A DNA stretch of 64,000 nucleotides from Symsagittifera roscoffensis (GCF_963678635.1 NC_087062.1:51738028-51802027), one strand, 5' to 3'; positions 49,491-59,979 are shown, counted from the first letter of the stretch. Translations and numbers: made by a program. Notes: a model not told the origin generated them from the sequence alone.

Positions 49491-50020
49491 GGATATGACC
49501 TAAGATAAAACATATTTTCTGACTTCCAATGTCAATGTCCCGATTAAAACTTTTTCTCCTAGATTAAAAAGGTGTTGGTTTGCAGGACAGTCCTGCCAAC
49601 CAACAAGCTAAAATTATCCTACTATGCTTTTTCCCTTCGGAAATCTTGCGTGTTATTGTCCTGAATATTAAAACTAAGGAACTCTGTGGTTAGAAAGAAC
49701 AATGAAACAATCTCCCACTTCGAGAGATTACCCAAGCCTTTCACGTCACCACAAAGTGATCAGTTCTCCTAGCTGATTAAAAACAGTCATGTAGGCTGGA
49801 ATATTTAAATATACTCCTTTACTTAAGCCTTTCTAAATAAATAGTAAGTGAGCGTCTCTAAAGCCACTCAACTAAAATCAAAATGCAAATTTATAAATGC
49901 AAAAATTTCAAAACTCAACTAAATGTTTGAGTTTTCAATTACAACTTGGTTGCCTGGTTTCTCACTTGAGTTTTTTCACACACATAAAACAATTCTGAGT
50001 TTTAACTTTTTCTTCATCAC
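49289..50020 (-). mobile_element. Candidate 3' LTR of the large retroelement
   Basis: After the last long frame (ends 50117) the minus strand has a purine-rich tract, GGAAAAAGAAGAAAACAAAG (about 50043-50024), directly followed by TGATG, as a polypurine tract precedes a 3' LTR. The other end would be the CA of ...GAGTATGTGACA at 49289, giving an LTR of about 730 bp bounded by TG...CA. The partner LTR lies outside the window, so the ends are not proven, and the last 200 bp resemble copy 1 of the nearby direct repeats. Confidence 0.4.
49574..49604. repeat. 15-bp inverted repeat hairpin
   Basis: GTTGGTTTGCAGGAC, one A, then GTCCTGCCAACCAAC: arms pair over 15 bp with one mismatch and a single-base spacer. 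It lies inside the candidate LTR. With essentially no loop it is more likely a palindromic protein site or cruciform than an RNA stem-loop. Confidence 0.8.
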
Positions 50021-50116
50021 TCCTTTGTTTTCTTCTTTTTCCGTCGTTCAGAAGTTCTAAAACTTCTAAATTTTTCTAATTTCGTCTCTTTTTGCATCTT
50101 GTTTTTCGGTCATTCG

Positions 50117-52987
50117 TCAATGTTCCATTTCTTCCTCCTGTGATAATGACTCTGCACTCTCAGTTTCTGTATCCTGCAACACGTCGTTAGCTATCTTGAC
50201 GCTGTTGGAAGCCGTCCTCCAACACTTCTGCTCTTCTACCCTCTGTTTGCAACAAGGTAGGGGATCCACGTTAGATTCTCTGTTCCTGCAGAAGCTGTTG
50301 TGGAGACACAACGTCACGTTTCTCTCCAAATCTTCCTTTAACATCTCTGCCTTCTCCTTTCCACTACGTTCACTCGTCCTGGAAATTCTTTTCACGCCGG
50401 TGGTCACTGCATTCCGATGAGTCACGAGAGCTCGATTGAAAGCTCCTGCTCCAATGTCCAGCTGATATTCACAGTGCACCCTGCCGTGCTTCGACATATG
50501 CTTTTTCGCATATTCGTACAACCATGCAGTCATGTTAGCTCTGAACCATGGCATCAATCGTTTTCTTGCCCATATCTTCTTCACGTCCATCGGAATGTTT
50601 AGAATTTTGCACATTGTCTCAAAAAGATCTAAATCTTTTAGACAATCTAATTTCCGCAACTGTTCTCTCGTCGGTGCCTCCTGTCTATTATTTTCTCTCA
50701 CATGAGCCTCCAGCCATCGTATCGCCATCATAACTCCCACTATCACCATTGTTATGGGCTGTGATGAATCTGGTAAACCCATGGAGAGCAGCTCTCCAGA
50801 GTCCCAGATCAACATCAGATTACTACGCTTGGGATACCACCAAGTCTGCAGCAAGCAGTGGCAAGGAAACTCGTCATGTGTCAACATGATGCTCCTCCAA
50901 TTACGTTTTCCCGAAGCTTCCAGTAATGGTTCCACTTCCATCATCACTCGGTGGACTTCATCATTGTCATCTACTGCATTGTAATCTGTGATAGTTGATC
51001 CTCTCTGTTTCTGTCTCTCAAAGTCACTCAAGTTCCCGCTCACATATCCCATGAACTTCTTTCCTAGTATTGACTCCAACTCTTCCTTGGTTCTCTCTGG
51101 AACTGCTGAGAATATCTTACATAGCAACTCGTAAGATTTCTCGGATATTCTCGCCAGTCTCACGCACTTCGGCACTGAGAAGGCTTGATCCACGATCGTT
51201 CTCGTACTCTTTACGTCCACAGCTACGAAATGTACAGGGTATCTGCTCTTGCACATTGGAGCCAATGTTGAACCCACCAAATATCGTGCTCCTGATGGTC
51301 TACAATAAGTCTCACTGTGTCTGATGATCATTTCCGTCTCGATTGCTTCCCTCCATTTTCCTATGTATTTCTGCTCAGTCTGCAGAACTCCTGGGAATAC
51401 TTCTACACTGATGGCTGTGACCATCTCATGTTTCTGTTCTAGATTCAATAGTGACTCTAAAGAACCAAACATGCTGTAGAATCCTAGTGCAGTCACTAGA
51501 TTCACCTCGGTTCCTCCATGGCAATCTGCTATCAGTTCCGTTTCTGTTCTTGCTTTCATCACTACGTTTCCAAACAATACCGTCAATTGTTTGTGTTGTT
51601 TCTCCAGGGTCTTCACACAGTCCAGATCTCCACAAACGTGACCCTCTAGTCCACAGACTTCCGCCAGACAGCTACCAGGTTTGACCCAGTCTTCTGGTCC
51701 CCAGCCAGGCAACTCCACTTTATCTTCTCCGTTGCTCCCAGAGGCCGTTATCATCACATTATATATGATGTTGAGGTCACGCAGGTTATAGTCTGCATTC
51801 AGTTCCCACTGCACGTCTTGTGTCGCTCGCAATATTGAGTCAGCGTTGGGACTAGGACACCATGATGGCCTCATCATTTCCCACACTGCCATCAAGCTCG
51901 TTCTCAGTAATTCATCTGAGAATTCCAAACCAAAATCCACTCTTTTGTCGGATTTTGGTACGGAAGGTGCAGTCACCTCTTCTTCCAAGATCAGTCTCAA
52001 TTTGGCCTGTGGATTGTTAACGCTTTTAATTGTTACAATTCTGGACGTCCAGAATCTTAGCAACACCGCCTGCTCGTAATCGAAGAAGCAATCTTCACTC
52101 AGGAAAGGGTTGTACGCTATCCCTATGATCCCTGATACGTAGCTATACAATTTCTTCTTGATCGGTCCACAGTATTCACTGGACTTCGGCAGTGCCCCCA
52201 TAGATTCTTTAGCGAGTCTCAGCTCCTTGTTTGAGAATCTCCTGATTTCGTCTATTTTTTTCATGGGTTCTAATTCCTCGGGTTCTTTCATGTTCACCCT
52301 CATCGGTTTACTTTGCTGCATATCCAGCAATGCTAGCAAGAATAAGGCTTTCGCTCGCTCATCGCCTTCCCTCAACATCTTAACACAAGTGTTTAATGCA
52401 GTTACTGAAATCTGCTCTATCAGAAATCGGATGAAACAGAGAGCGTCTCTCCGCTTCACACACGCTACTGCTGCTCCCTATTGGACTATCAGATCCCTCA
52501 GGTTCGTCATAAGGAAAACCTTCTCCTCTTTTGACCTCTTCCTTTCTTCTGAATCATATTCTTCGCGAGTCAGTCCCATCGTGCACCAGGCGAACCTGAG
52601 TTGTAACTCTGTTCTTACGTAAGGTACTGCCACGAGAGCATGTACTCTTGGCGTAGTCCTCATTTCTTCTTCGAAATACCTTAATACTACTGCTTTCCAT
52701 GGAAGACTCACCAACTGCTCCATCGTTTCTGCCTGTATGTCAGACGACGCTAAAGTCCCGTACGCCTTCTGCTTGAGGGTGGCGCCTTGCAACATCGTTT
52801 CCAGATAACCCTCCATGGCTTTTTCGTCTTCCAGGGCCATCATATACCCTCTAGCCGAGTTTCGGTAATCTAACATCTCCATGTATCCACCGGTGGGTTC
52901 ATCTATCGACACAGTCTCTGACACTGTTAGTCGGTTATATTCCACTGGTATTAGTTGTCCTGCGACACTTCCCTTTCCGTGATTCAT
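50117..52987 (-). pseudogene. Accessory protein C of the giant retroelement, about 950 codons, unknown
   Basis: Starts MNHGKGSVAGQL at 52987 and runs to 50117 with one in-frame stop (52480-52478) followed at once by more coding sequence in the same frame. Composition is globular for about 780 codons (LRFWTSRIVTIKS, ELPGWGPEDWVKPGS, CRPSGARYLVGSTLAP, SDFERQKQRGS, MPWFRANMTAWLYEYAKKH), with several Cys-containing segments near residues 260-290 of the second part, and a charged, acidic C-terminus. No signal peptide and no convincing membrane segment, so it does not look like an envelope protein. I recognise no domain. It is the last frame before the purine tract. Confidence 0.6.
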
Positions 52988-53061
52988 GGAAGATCACTTA
53001 AAGTCTTTCATTTCGCTCTCCCCACATTGGCTGAGTATTTCCATTTCTAAGGTTGCTCCAG

Positions 53062-54852
53062 TCAGAGTGCGGTCACTCCTTTTGGATTTATAACTGTTGA
53101 CTTTATCCCCGCCATGAGAATGGGTGGCACCATCGCTATATCAGTTAACATTTTATTTGTGCCAGGCAGTTGATAATCACCTTGCCCCAAATCCATGACC
53201 TCCTCGACTCGTTTCCTTTTCGCTGAGTTAACAGCTTTCATCGATATCGCCGAATCCACCTTCGTCTTTCCGACTCTCCTCGGCATCACTCTGCTGCCTA
53301 ACTTCATTTTCATCGCATTGATTTTATCAATCACCAACTTTGATCGCATCTTCCCTCTCCTGGTTCTTGACAGATACACCACCTCTCCTTTATCGTCCTG
53401 CGGTGTCATCTTGATGGGAGAATTCGCTTCACTTTCATCAGTGGCCGAGTCGATCAACAACTCACTCAGTCTACCTTCACAATCATCAAGCTTGTCAAGG
53501 ACTTCCCTCATCAAGGGTTGGTTGAGACCCGTTTTCAGAATGGACTGGGTCCCATAGCTCTGAACCACTGTCCAGACTTCTTCCATGAACGCCACTCTGT
53601 CCAATTTGCATCCCGTCCTACTCTCGTGGTCTCGATGATGTACTTCCCATTCTTCTTCGGGCAGCGTTCCCAAGAAAGGTACTCTGGCCGAGGCCTCTAT
53701 TCTTCTCCTCCTAGGTGATTCCATAAGGATTCTCTGGTCGTTATTTCTTGAATTGCCAGGAGAGCTGCTCTTCGGCAAATTCCGTTTCATTTCCATAAAG
53801 GCTGACGGAAGCTCCAGTGTCGAGATGCCCTCATCCGCTGGCTCAGTCGTTTCCAACGTATCTGCATTGTTCTCAAGATCACTGAAGATATTGAAATCCA
53901 GGCTGGATGTTCCTCCCGTCGATGCCCTGTCGTCTTCCCCACCAGCTTGATCTTGTTGCATGGGTTCTTCGGTTTGACGGCTTCCTCCCTGTCCGTCATC
54001 TCCTTCTGACTTATCCTTGTTCGAGCTCGAGGGTCCTTGTTCATCATTGTCGGCTTCTTCCGGGAATCTCGGTATGAGCAATGTACCGGCCGATCTATCT
54101 TCCTCTTCTCCATGGACCACTTTGATTTCCTCACAGCCGAAGGGTGCTAGGAAGGTTCTCGTCTGCAATATTCCTCCCACTTTCATCTCCTGTTTCACAC
54201 TAGTCAGGATTAATGAGGCTTCAGGCAGTTCGGTCCTGCCTCTCATCCTCATCGGAGCTAAGCCTAATCCCGTCCATTCCTCGTCGAATATTCCAGGCTT
54301 GGGAGTCGCGGCGTTGCTTATTCGTTTTCTCGTTGCTTGATCCGTATATGCAAATCGTGTGTATTGTAACACGGCGGTTTTTCTACCTACAAAGTATGGA
54401 TCCATCACTCCCACGAAATTCCCTACTCTCCTTTCATTGGTTTCGAATGCTCTCAATCTAAGAGTTTGTACCACGGAGACTGCTCCGAGCAACATCCTTC
54501 TTATCAGAGGGAATTCAGGGATTGCCTCCGGCAGCTTCTTGTAATCACCCCAGTCCTTCATCTCTTCTCTCACTTTATGATAAGCTGCAGTGAGACGAGG
54601 CACTCTGGTTATTTCACCATTCGTTTTATCATAGGGTCTCAGATTCCAAAGCTTCGGAAACACTTCAATGTGTCCTCTTTCTACTTCTCCCATGCGATCA
54701 CGGAAGTGATCGTCAAAATTGATGATTGTCATCTCTGGCTCCGATATTTTCGTGAATAACAGATCTTCACTCATGAGCTCCCGCAATGTGTGCTGCTCAC
54801 ACCAGTTCAGTGTACTACCGTCCACTGCTGATATGAGGTTCAGGTGCAGCAC
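53062..54852 (-). CDS. Accessory protein B, C-terminal part (596 codons), unknown
   Basis: An open frame without internal stops. The first 250 residues are globular (LNWCEQHTLRELMSEDLL, VFPKLWNLRPYDKTN, GNFVGVMDPYFVGRKTAV). A disordered acidic/Ser/Gln section follows (about 250-350), then a helical part and a basic tail (RTRRGKMRSKLVIDK, PRRVGKTKV) that could bind nucleic acid. The upstream coding-like sequence (55155-54850) is in another phase, so this frame is the continuation of the same protein after a frameshift near 54850 rather than a separate gene. Family unknown. Confidence 0.5.
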   Translation of the reverse strand: MLHLNLISAVDGSTLNWCEQHTLRELMSEDLLFTKISEPEMTIINFDDHFRDRMGEVERGHIEVFPKLWNLRPYDKTNGEITRVPRLTAAYHKVREEMKDWGDYKKLPEAIPEFPLIRRMLLGAVSVVQTLRLRAFETNERRVGNFVGVMDPYFVGRKTAVLQYTRFAYTDQATRKRISNAATPKPGIFDEEWTGLGLAPMRMRGRTELPEASLILTSVKQEMKVGGILQTRTFLAPFGCEEIKVVHGEEEDRSAGTLLIPRFPEEADNDEQGPSSSNKDKSEGDDGQGGSRQTEEPMQQDQAGGEDDRASTGGTSSLDFNIFSDLENNADTLETTEPADEGISTLELPSAFMEMKRNLPKSSSPGNSRNNDQRILMESPRRRRIEASARVPFLGTLPEEEWEVHHRDHESRTGCKLDRVAFMEEVWTVVQSYGTQSILKTGLNQPLMREVLDKLDDCEGRLSELLIDSATDESEANSPIKMTPQDDKGEVVYLSRTRRGKMRSKLVIDKINAMKMKLGSRVMPRRVGKTKVDSAISMKAVNSAKRKRVEEVMDLGQGDYQLPGTNKMLTDIAMVPPILMAGIKSTVINPKGVTAL

Positions 54853-55155
54853 CTTCTCCTATATGCTTCCACTTTAACGTCAGGGAACGCAAACGTGACT
54901 GCTGATCCATAGATCACCGTCACAAACTCCGTGACTCCTCTGATCAGCGCCAAGGGATCGATTCTCATAGCCAAGCTCAGATCGGTTAACAGCGGCATGT
55001 CTCCAACATGTCTTCTCACATCTTCCTCTCTTTCTATCGTCTCGTCTTCTCCCGTTCCAAAGCGATTTTGTTGTAAGAGATACTGGATAAGAGTGTGTCT
55101 CAGGTCTCTTATCTTGTTCCACGAGTCCGTGGATTTCTTCATATCCAAGTTCCTC
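54840..55155 (-). pseudogene. Accessory protein B, middle part (frameshifted)
   Basis: Coding-like segment: TDSWNKIRDLRHTLIQYLL, then GDMPLLTDLSLAMRIDPL and FVTVIYGSAVTFAFPD. It links the frame that ends at 55154 (LTRCPEQMRERE) to the one that begins at about 54850 (LHLNLISAVDGSTLNW), each by a single frameshift. Only the part below 55155 is likely to be real; the same frame further upstream is antisense-like shadow. Confidence 0.45.
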
Positions 55156-56410
55156 ACTCTCTCTCTCTCATCTGCTCTGGACAACGTGTCAGTTTCATCA
55201 GTCCTCCCAAGTTTCCGTGGGTAATTGCAATCAATGTCAGAAGTCCATCTAGCCGCAGGTTCTGGATTCCATCGGTGAGCAGTACCGCCGGTCCTTTCAC
55301 GAAACTCTCTGCTCCAAATGTCACAAACAAGGCTATTAGTTCCACTATTGACACTTCCACTACTGCTTGGAGGAATTCTTTTATCAAGTAGTGCGAGACT
55401 TTCGGGTAAACTTTTGCCAAGAAGGACGCGGTCCATCCGGCTCCCAACCCTTCCAGCATGCTGTCTGTCCGTTCAAAGCCCTCCTGTCCCTTCACTTCCT
55501 GGGTCCAGAAGGTTTCCAGAGTAATCTGACACATTCTGTTCACAAATTCAGCGGTCTTTTCCCCGGCATTTTCCGCCAGGTTCACCTCCTTCAACAAGTA
55601 GGCATGTATCTTTGTGATCATCACGGGGCCTTGCTCAAAAGCGTCTGCACCCAATGCCGCTACTCTAGGGTTCAGGTGTAGCCACTGGTGGGCTTCCGGC
55701 TTGGTTCTCAAAACTATCGCCTCCAAATGAGCTCTCGTCTCTAGTGAATTTTTCCTTCTTGTGTCTTCACCTGCCACTTCCATTGCTCGGAACCATAAGT
55801 CGTTGGACATCGCCGCGATCACTCGATGGTCGTCGTCTACTCCTGGTTTCATTTTGAGCTGTCGACTGAAATTGGACAGTTCCAACCCCAGCACCTCGTC
55901 CAATACTAACATGTGTAGCGCATGGTCCTTGAATCCTCTCATCGCGCTTGAGATATCTGACCACACTGCAGGCAGTTCAGCCTTGAGTGGCCTCAGGTTC
56001 TCCATCTCTATCATGCGATTCGGGGCTGAAATGATCACATCATATTTTCCTTCCGAAAGTAAGGTCACAATCGCATACACAAATTTCAGTCCATCCGGAA
56101 GATGTGCATATCCCGGAGGCAACGCGAATACTATTCTCGGTGTCACTTTGGTGAATGACCCCTCCTTCGCCGCATCCACCACTTCACCCATCGACTCAAG
56201 GATATCTTTTATCGCTGGCCATACAGCGTTCTCTGCCGTTGTAGGATCTCTGAGTCTGCTCAGAAAACCTCTACTGTGTAGATGGTCGTTGATGCCAGCG
56301 ACACGATCGTAATTGGGTTCATGTCCGTCTGCCTTTGTACCCCTATAGCCAGAGTTATCGATTGCAGTAGGTCCAGGTCGACCACTGCCAACATTATGAC
56401 GTCCGGCCAA
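55154..56410 (-). CDS. Accessory protein B, N-terminal globular part, possibly SGNH-like
   Basis: From about 56300 the frame is globular: INDHLHSRGFLSRLRD, PRIVFALPPGYAHLPDGL, KYDVIISAPNRMIEM, HALHMLVLDEVLGLEL, NPRVAALGADAFEQGPVM, VKGPAVLLTDGIQNLRL. INDHLHSRG resembles the block III (G-x-N-D) of SGNH hydrolases, and it follows a hydrophobic strand-rich part at 56526-56310, but a GDSL block I and a clear D-x-x-H block V are not evident. I therefore rate the SGNH link as weak. It is joined to the upstream part (56886-56260) through a frameshift near 56310. Confidence 0.45.
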   Translation of the reverse strand: MAGRHNVGSGRPGPTAIDNSGYRGTKADGHEPNYDRVAGINDHLHSRGFLSRLRDPTTAENAVWPAIKDILESMGEVVDAAKEGSFTKVTPRIVFALPPGYAHLPDGLKFVYAIVTLLSEGKYDVIISAPNRMIEMENLRPLKAELPAVWSDISSAMRGFKDHALHMLVLDEVLGLELSNFSRQLKMKPGVDDDHRVIAAMSNDLWFRAMEVAGEDTRRKNSLETRAHLEAIVLRTKPEAHQWLHLNPRVAALGADAFEQGPVMITKIHAYLLKEVNLAENAGEKTAEFVNRMCQITLETFWTQEVKGQEGFERTDSMLEGLGAGWTASFLAKVYPKVSHYLIKEFLQAVVEVSIVELIALFVTFGAESFVKGPAVLLTDGIQNLRLDGLLTLIAITHGNLGGLMKLTRCPEQMRERE

Positions 56411-56886
56411 AACAGAGACTTGGAGGTGTACACGAACTCTGAATTCGCTACTATCATAATCTTGGCCTTCCTCATTTCTGCTTTGTCATAGGCGGCGAAG
56501 ATGGTCTCATCTTTTTTTATCGCTTTCAATCAGCCGTATCTTTGGGCATCACCATCTTGATTCACTAGTTTTGGGTATATTCTCTCCTTCACATGACCAG
56601 GGGGTGTCGTCAGCTGCCTGAATATCTTCACGTGTTGTCCAATCGGCGCTCTCGTCGTCAGGAATCTTCCTGGTCTCTCTTCACGATTCCCCTCATCATG
56701 ATTCAACCTCACGTCCTGCAATGGTCTTGCATTCACTGGTCCCATTGTGTTGTTAGAGGGCAGTCCCTCTAGGTCAGCAAATCTCAAGGCCGTCGTGGAG
56801 CTGAAATTTATGCTAGCGGCTATCAACCAGTCTACGCCGGTAATCGAGCACAGTCTGCTGACGGATAGCGTCTTTCCATTCAGCAT
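56260..56886 (-). pseudogene. Accessory protein B, start (stop-interrupted)
   Basis: ATG at 56886 overlaps the stop of the SGNH frame as ATGCTGA (56886-56880). The first 118 codons end in a TGA (56532-56530), and the same frame continues directly (AIKKDETIFAAYDKAEMRK, IMIVANSEFVYTSKSLFW, DVIMLAVVDLDLLQ) to 56260. The start at 56886 is supported by the overlap with the upstream frame, an arrangement used for termination-reinitiation. Confidence 0.5.
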
Positions 56887-59018
56887 CCTCCTTTCATCAG
56901 CTCGTCTTTATATACATGCCAGAGAGACGGTATGGGTCTTGACCACATCAACGAGCCTCTGCCCGGACGTCTCTCCTCTCGACTGGTACTTGTCGTCTCC
57001 GATCTAGTGTCCGATCTAGACGTGCCGGCTGTCTCTTCGATCGGGTTGACAGGTCCTATCCTTCTCCTAGGATGGATAGTCCTCCTCATCTGTGCTTCTC
57101 CCAATCGATCCTGTACGTCTGTCCTTTGACCTGGTTCGCTGGAGCTTTGTTGCCTGTAGTTAGTGACGGCCGGGACCGTACCCAAGCGTGTTTCCAGGCT
57201 AGGAGGCACAAAGGTGGTAATCACCGCGTCACTCGCTGCTCCTTCTTCCTTCAGCACTCCTGTGTCAAAGAGTTCCGCTTCTAGTTCGTCTAACCGCTCC
57301 TGGAATACTCGATTCAACCAAGCTTGTCCTTCGATAGTGTCGAAGTGGATGCCGTCCGTGGTCATTCTGGCCTGATCCATAGCTCTCAACTCATGTTCGA
57401 TGTCCATGAGGATCATTCTTCCGGCGTTCCGACTTGCGAGGTTCCTCAAGATGTTATTCCACCTGACGACTCCCTCGTTGTGCCTTCTTCCTGATGCTGT
57501 CAGGCTTCTCGTATTCATTGGCACAGTGCAAACGGTCAGTACCGCGCAATTGAATTTCTGCCAGAGGGTAGTAAACAAACACACCATCATTGACTCCCAT
57601 AGTGCTTCCTGCTCATCTGAACCTCTGGAGATGTCATTCGGCCCAACTAAGATCATCACATTGGGGATCCTCCCTGGATTCATCAGTTCCACCATTCGAT
57701 ATAACTGGGCTATCGTCGCGCCTCCAAAGGCCATCACCGTGGTGACCCACGAAGTCCTCAAACTCGACAGCACTCTGACCAAGCTGTCTCCCAGTATCAG
57801 ATGAGATGTCCCGAGTGGTGGTTGCTGCAGATTTACTGCCGGTCTCCAAGTCGCTCGATTGAAGCAGGCCCTCGGATCTGTCTCCGGAACTCCCGTGAAA
57901 TTATATTTCAATTGATTATTCTTTTGCACGTCTATTATGCGAGACACTGTCTTCGCTGGCATCTTCCGTATTCTTCTCTCTGGGGCCCTTGAGCTCCCCA
58001 TGAAATGTGTCACGTCACTTATCGCTTGTCTGATCACGGTCTGGGAGAGTCGTACTCTGCCCGTGTCGTCAATCGTTCCATAGGGTGCAGTCACCCCGGA
58101 ACCTGGCGCATTTTTGTTAGCGACCAGTCGTCCAGCTGTCTCTATTAGCTTCCTCACTGTCTGTTCCACGACGGGGTCACCCAAGGTGTCACTAGGATCC
58201 GGGATTGTTACTCGATTTGTCTCTGCTGGGAGCCGTGTCTCCGTTGTTTGACTCATTTCTCGAGGCGTCAAGAGCTCCATCGGGGACTGCCCACGAGGAA
58301 TATCCCTTGCAGGTATCACTTTCTCCACGGCCGTTGTCAACGCCATCTGTCCCGATCGCTCTTTGTAGTCCTGCCTCAAGCGCTCAATTTCTTGCTTTTT
58401 GTTGCAGTCTTCAAACTAATTTCTCCATATGTCTCGATCTTCCTCCATCTGGAGCATACTTTTGGTCATCTCGTCCAGCTCCTTCTTCGTACTTTTCAGT
58501 TCATCGTTCATCTCATCCAGATCTTGCATGGTTTGGTTCGTCTGAACCTTCTGTCCTACTTTCGCCCTTTTTGGTGGCACAGCTGCTCTCAGTGGTGAAC
58601 CAGACGAGGCCGCCTCGCTGTTCATCTCCTGATGCATTCTCGTCAGCCCAGGTTTGGGCTTGGAGGGCATAGGCATCTCACCTGGTTGGTAAGTCCTAGA
58701 ACTTCCCAATCCAGGCTCATTCGCCAAGTCACTCCCTGAGAGAGCCCCGTTTCTCCACCTCATCATTCTCATGTTCGGGCGGTCTAGTACTCCCCTTTCT
58801 CCATATGCTGCCATCAACAGGACTTCCGTGGGGCGGTCCCCACGGTTGTCATGCCCCAAGATGTTGATCAGGGCGGTCAGCAACATGACTACCTCTGGGT
58901 CCTCCAGAGCGAAGTCTCGATCGATCAGCCGACGATAGATCGCATCTACCATCGGTCCCACATATGCCTCTGCCAGGTCCATCAATTCATCCAAGTTGAA
59001 GTTGTCCATACTATTCTT
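56880..59018 (-). pseudogene. Accessory protein A: coiled coil plus GDSL/SGNH hydrolase domain
   Basis: The protein probably starts at the Met in MDNFNLDELMDLAEAY (about 59006; an earlier in-frame ATG is at 59048). The first 200 residues hold an alpha-helical part and a coiled coil (DLDEMNDELKSTKKELDEM). One in-frame TAG (58418-58416) interrupts the coiled coil, which continues in the same frame (NKKQEIERLRQDYKERSG). The C-terminal half is an SGNH hydrolase fold: GDSL (block I, Ser in LILGDSLVRVL), FGG (block II Gly), VGPND (block III Asn) and TTDGIHFD (block V Asp and His). All catalytic residues are present. Basic R/P-rich sequence follows. SGNH esterase-like domains are known from ORF1 of CR1-type LINEs; here one is fused to a Gag-like helical protein. 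Confidence 0.7.
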
Positions 59019-59049
59019 CAGATTTGATTTGATTCGATTCGATTCCAAG

Positions 59050-59409
59050 GTTTTGACTCCAGTGAGTAATTAAATGATCAATCAGGATCTAGAAAAGAAG
59101 TCACAAATATCAGACTTGTCAGTCTCACCTCAACATGTATCGTTAAAATTTGCTTAAAAACAGTCCAGATAAATAGATATTTATCCTAAAATTTATTGAA
59201 ATCAATCGGTCTCTAAAATTTTGGAATTCGACCTCAGATTGGACAGTCCAAACTTTGGATCTATTCCTAAGATCGTCATTCAGTTGTTCATGGTCACTAA
59301 CCCCTACTTACCCATGATCTTAATCACCTAACACATAACATAACATAACATAACATAACACATATTACATACAACTCAGTCTTTGGCCTAACACCCTCTC
59401 GCACGTCAC
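59050..59409. other. Non-coding gap between pol and the accessory cassette
   Basis: AT-rich compared with both sides. It contains a minus-strand AATAAA (59197-59192) and a (ATAAC)n microsatellite (about 59331-59366, seven to eight units). It could hold a poly(A) site, an internal promoter or a splice acceptor for a subgenomic mRNA, or it could be an LTR remnant separating two elements; I found no TG...CA boundaries that repeat elsewhere in the window. Confidence 0.5.
59331..59366. repeat. (ATAAC)n microsatellite
   Basis: Seven or more units of 'cataa/ataac', nearly perfect, in the gap between pol and accessory protein A. Confidence 0.9.
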
Positions 59410-59979
59410 TCAGCCTATACTTAAGTAATATTTCTTATGTCGATATACTTGTATGTTCGTATCAGAGAATATCACGTGTACAAGCGCGTACAATTCCCGA
59501 GGATGCAGTCTTCCTTTGTTTGGATCGTACTTTGGAAGCGAGAGCTCTTTCACGTCCATTTCCACGAGGAAGTCCCTCAGCCTCGTCAAGGACAAGACTA
59601 GGTTCTCTGGGTCCACGTGCTGCTTCTCCGTCGCTCTCGTTACCAAGAAGCATAGGTATTTTCCCGGTATCTGCGACGCCGCCGGAGGTAAGGCCGCTAC
59701 GCCCCCTATCCCTGGTCTTTGCTTCCAAAGGAATTCCACGTTTTTGTATTCTCTCCTAAAGTCTGCCGCTAACGCTGTCCTAAAATTCATGTCTGCTGTG
59801 ATTGCTATCGCACATGTTCTATTTGTGAGTAGGAAATCACTGTCTGTTAGTATTGTGTTACTTGAATATTCATTTGGTAAGTTAAAATATGACTCAAATA
59901 CCCTGCCTGTGTCAGGTTTCTTAGGTTCTTCGCCTGTTTCTGCTTCTAAGTCTCCTGTTTCTCTTGCTACTCTTAATTT
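59410..59979 (-). pseudogene. Macro-domain-like module at the end of pol
   Basis: After the TAA at 59982-59980 the same frame continues for about 189 codons. It reads FESYFNLPNEYSSNTILT, TCAIAITADMNFRTALA, FLWKQRPGIGGVAAL, YLCFLVTRATEKQHVD, LTRLRDFLVEMDVKELSLP, VHVIFSDTNIQVY. This follows macro domains of the OARD1/TARG1 type block by block (the A-H-x-I-S/T-A-D-x-x-x-x-x-G-I-A-x-x-F start, the G-E-V-A-v, Y-i-y-x-L-i-T-K, s-l-e-x-m-r, i-s-m-P-r-I-G-C-G-L-D and f-x-d-T-d-I-x-i-x-v-y blocks). In place of the I-G-C-G-L-D loop it has YDPNKGRLH, so the catalytic Asp and the glycine loop are lost; ADP-ribose hydrolysis is unlikely, binding possible. The single in-frame TAA could be decay or a readthrough point. 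Confidence 0.6.

Noticed and set aside
53195-58672. Numerous plus-strand frames of 60-180 codons
   Set aside because: They are antisense shadows of the G+C-richer minus-strand accessory genes, with biased Ser/Leu/Pro composition.
50117-59048. Insertion of a DNA virus or a Maverick/Polinton
   Set aside because: No protein-primed polymerase, packaging ATPase, protease or capsid motif is visible, and the frames continue from a retroelement pol on the same strand. No other mobile class fits better.
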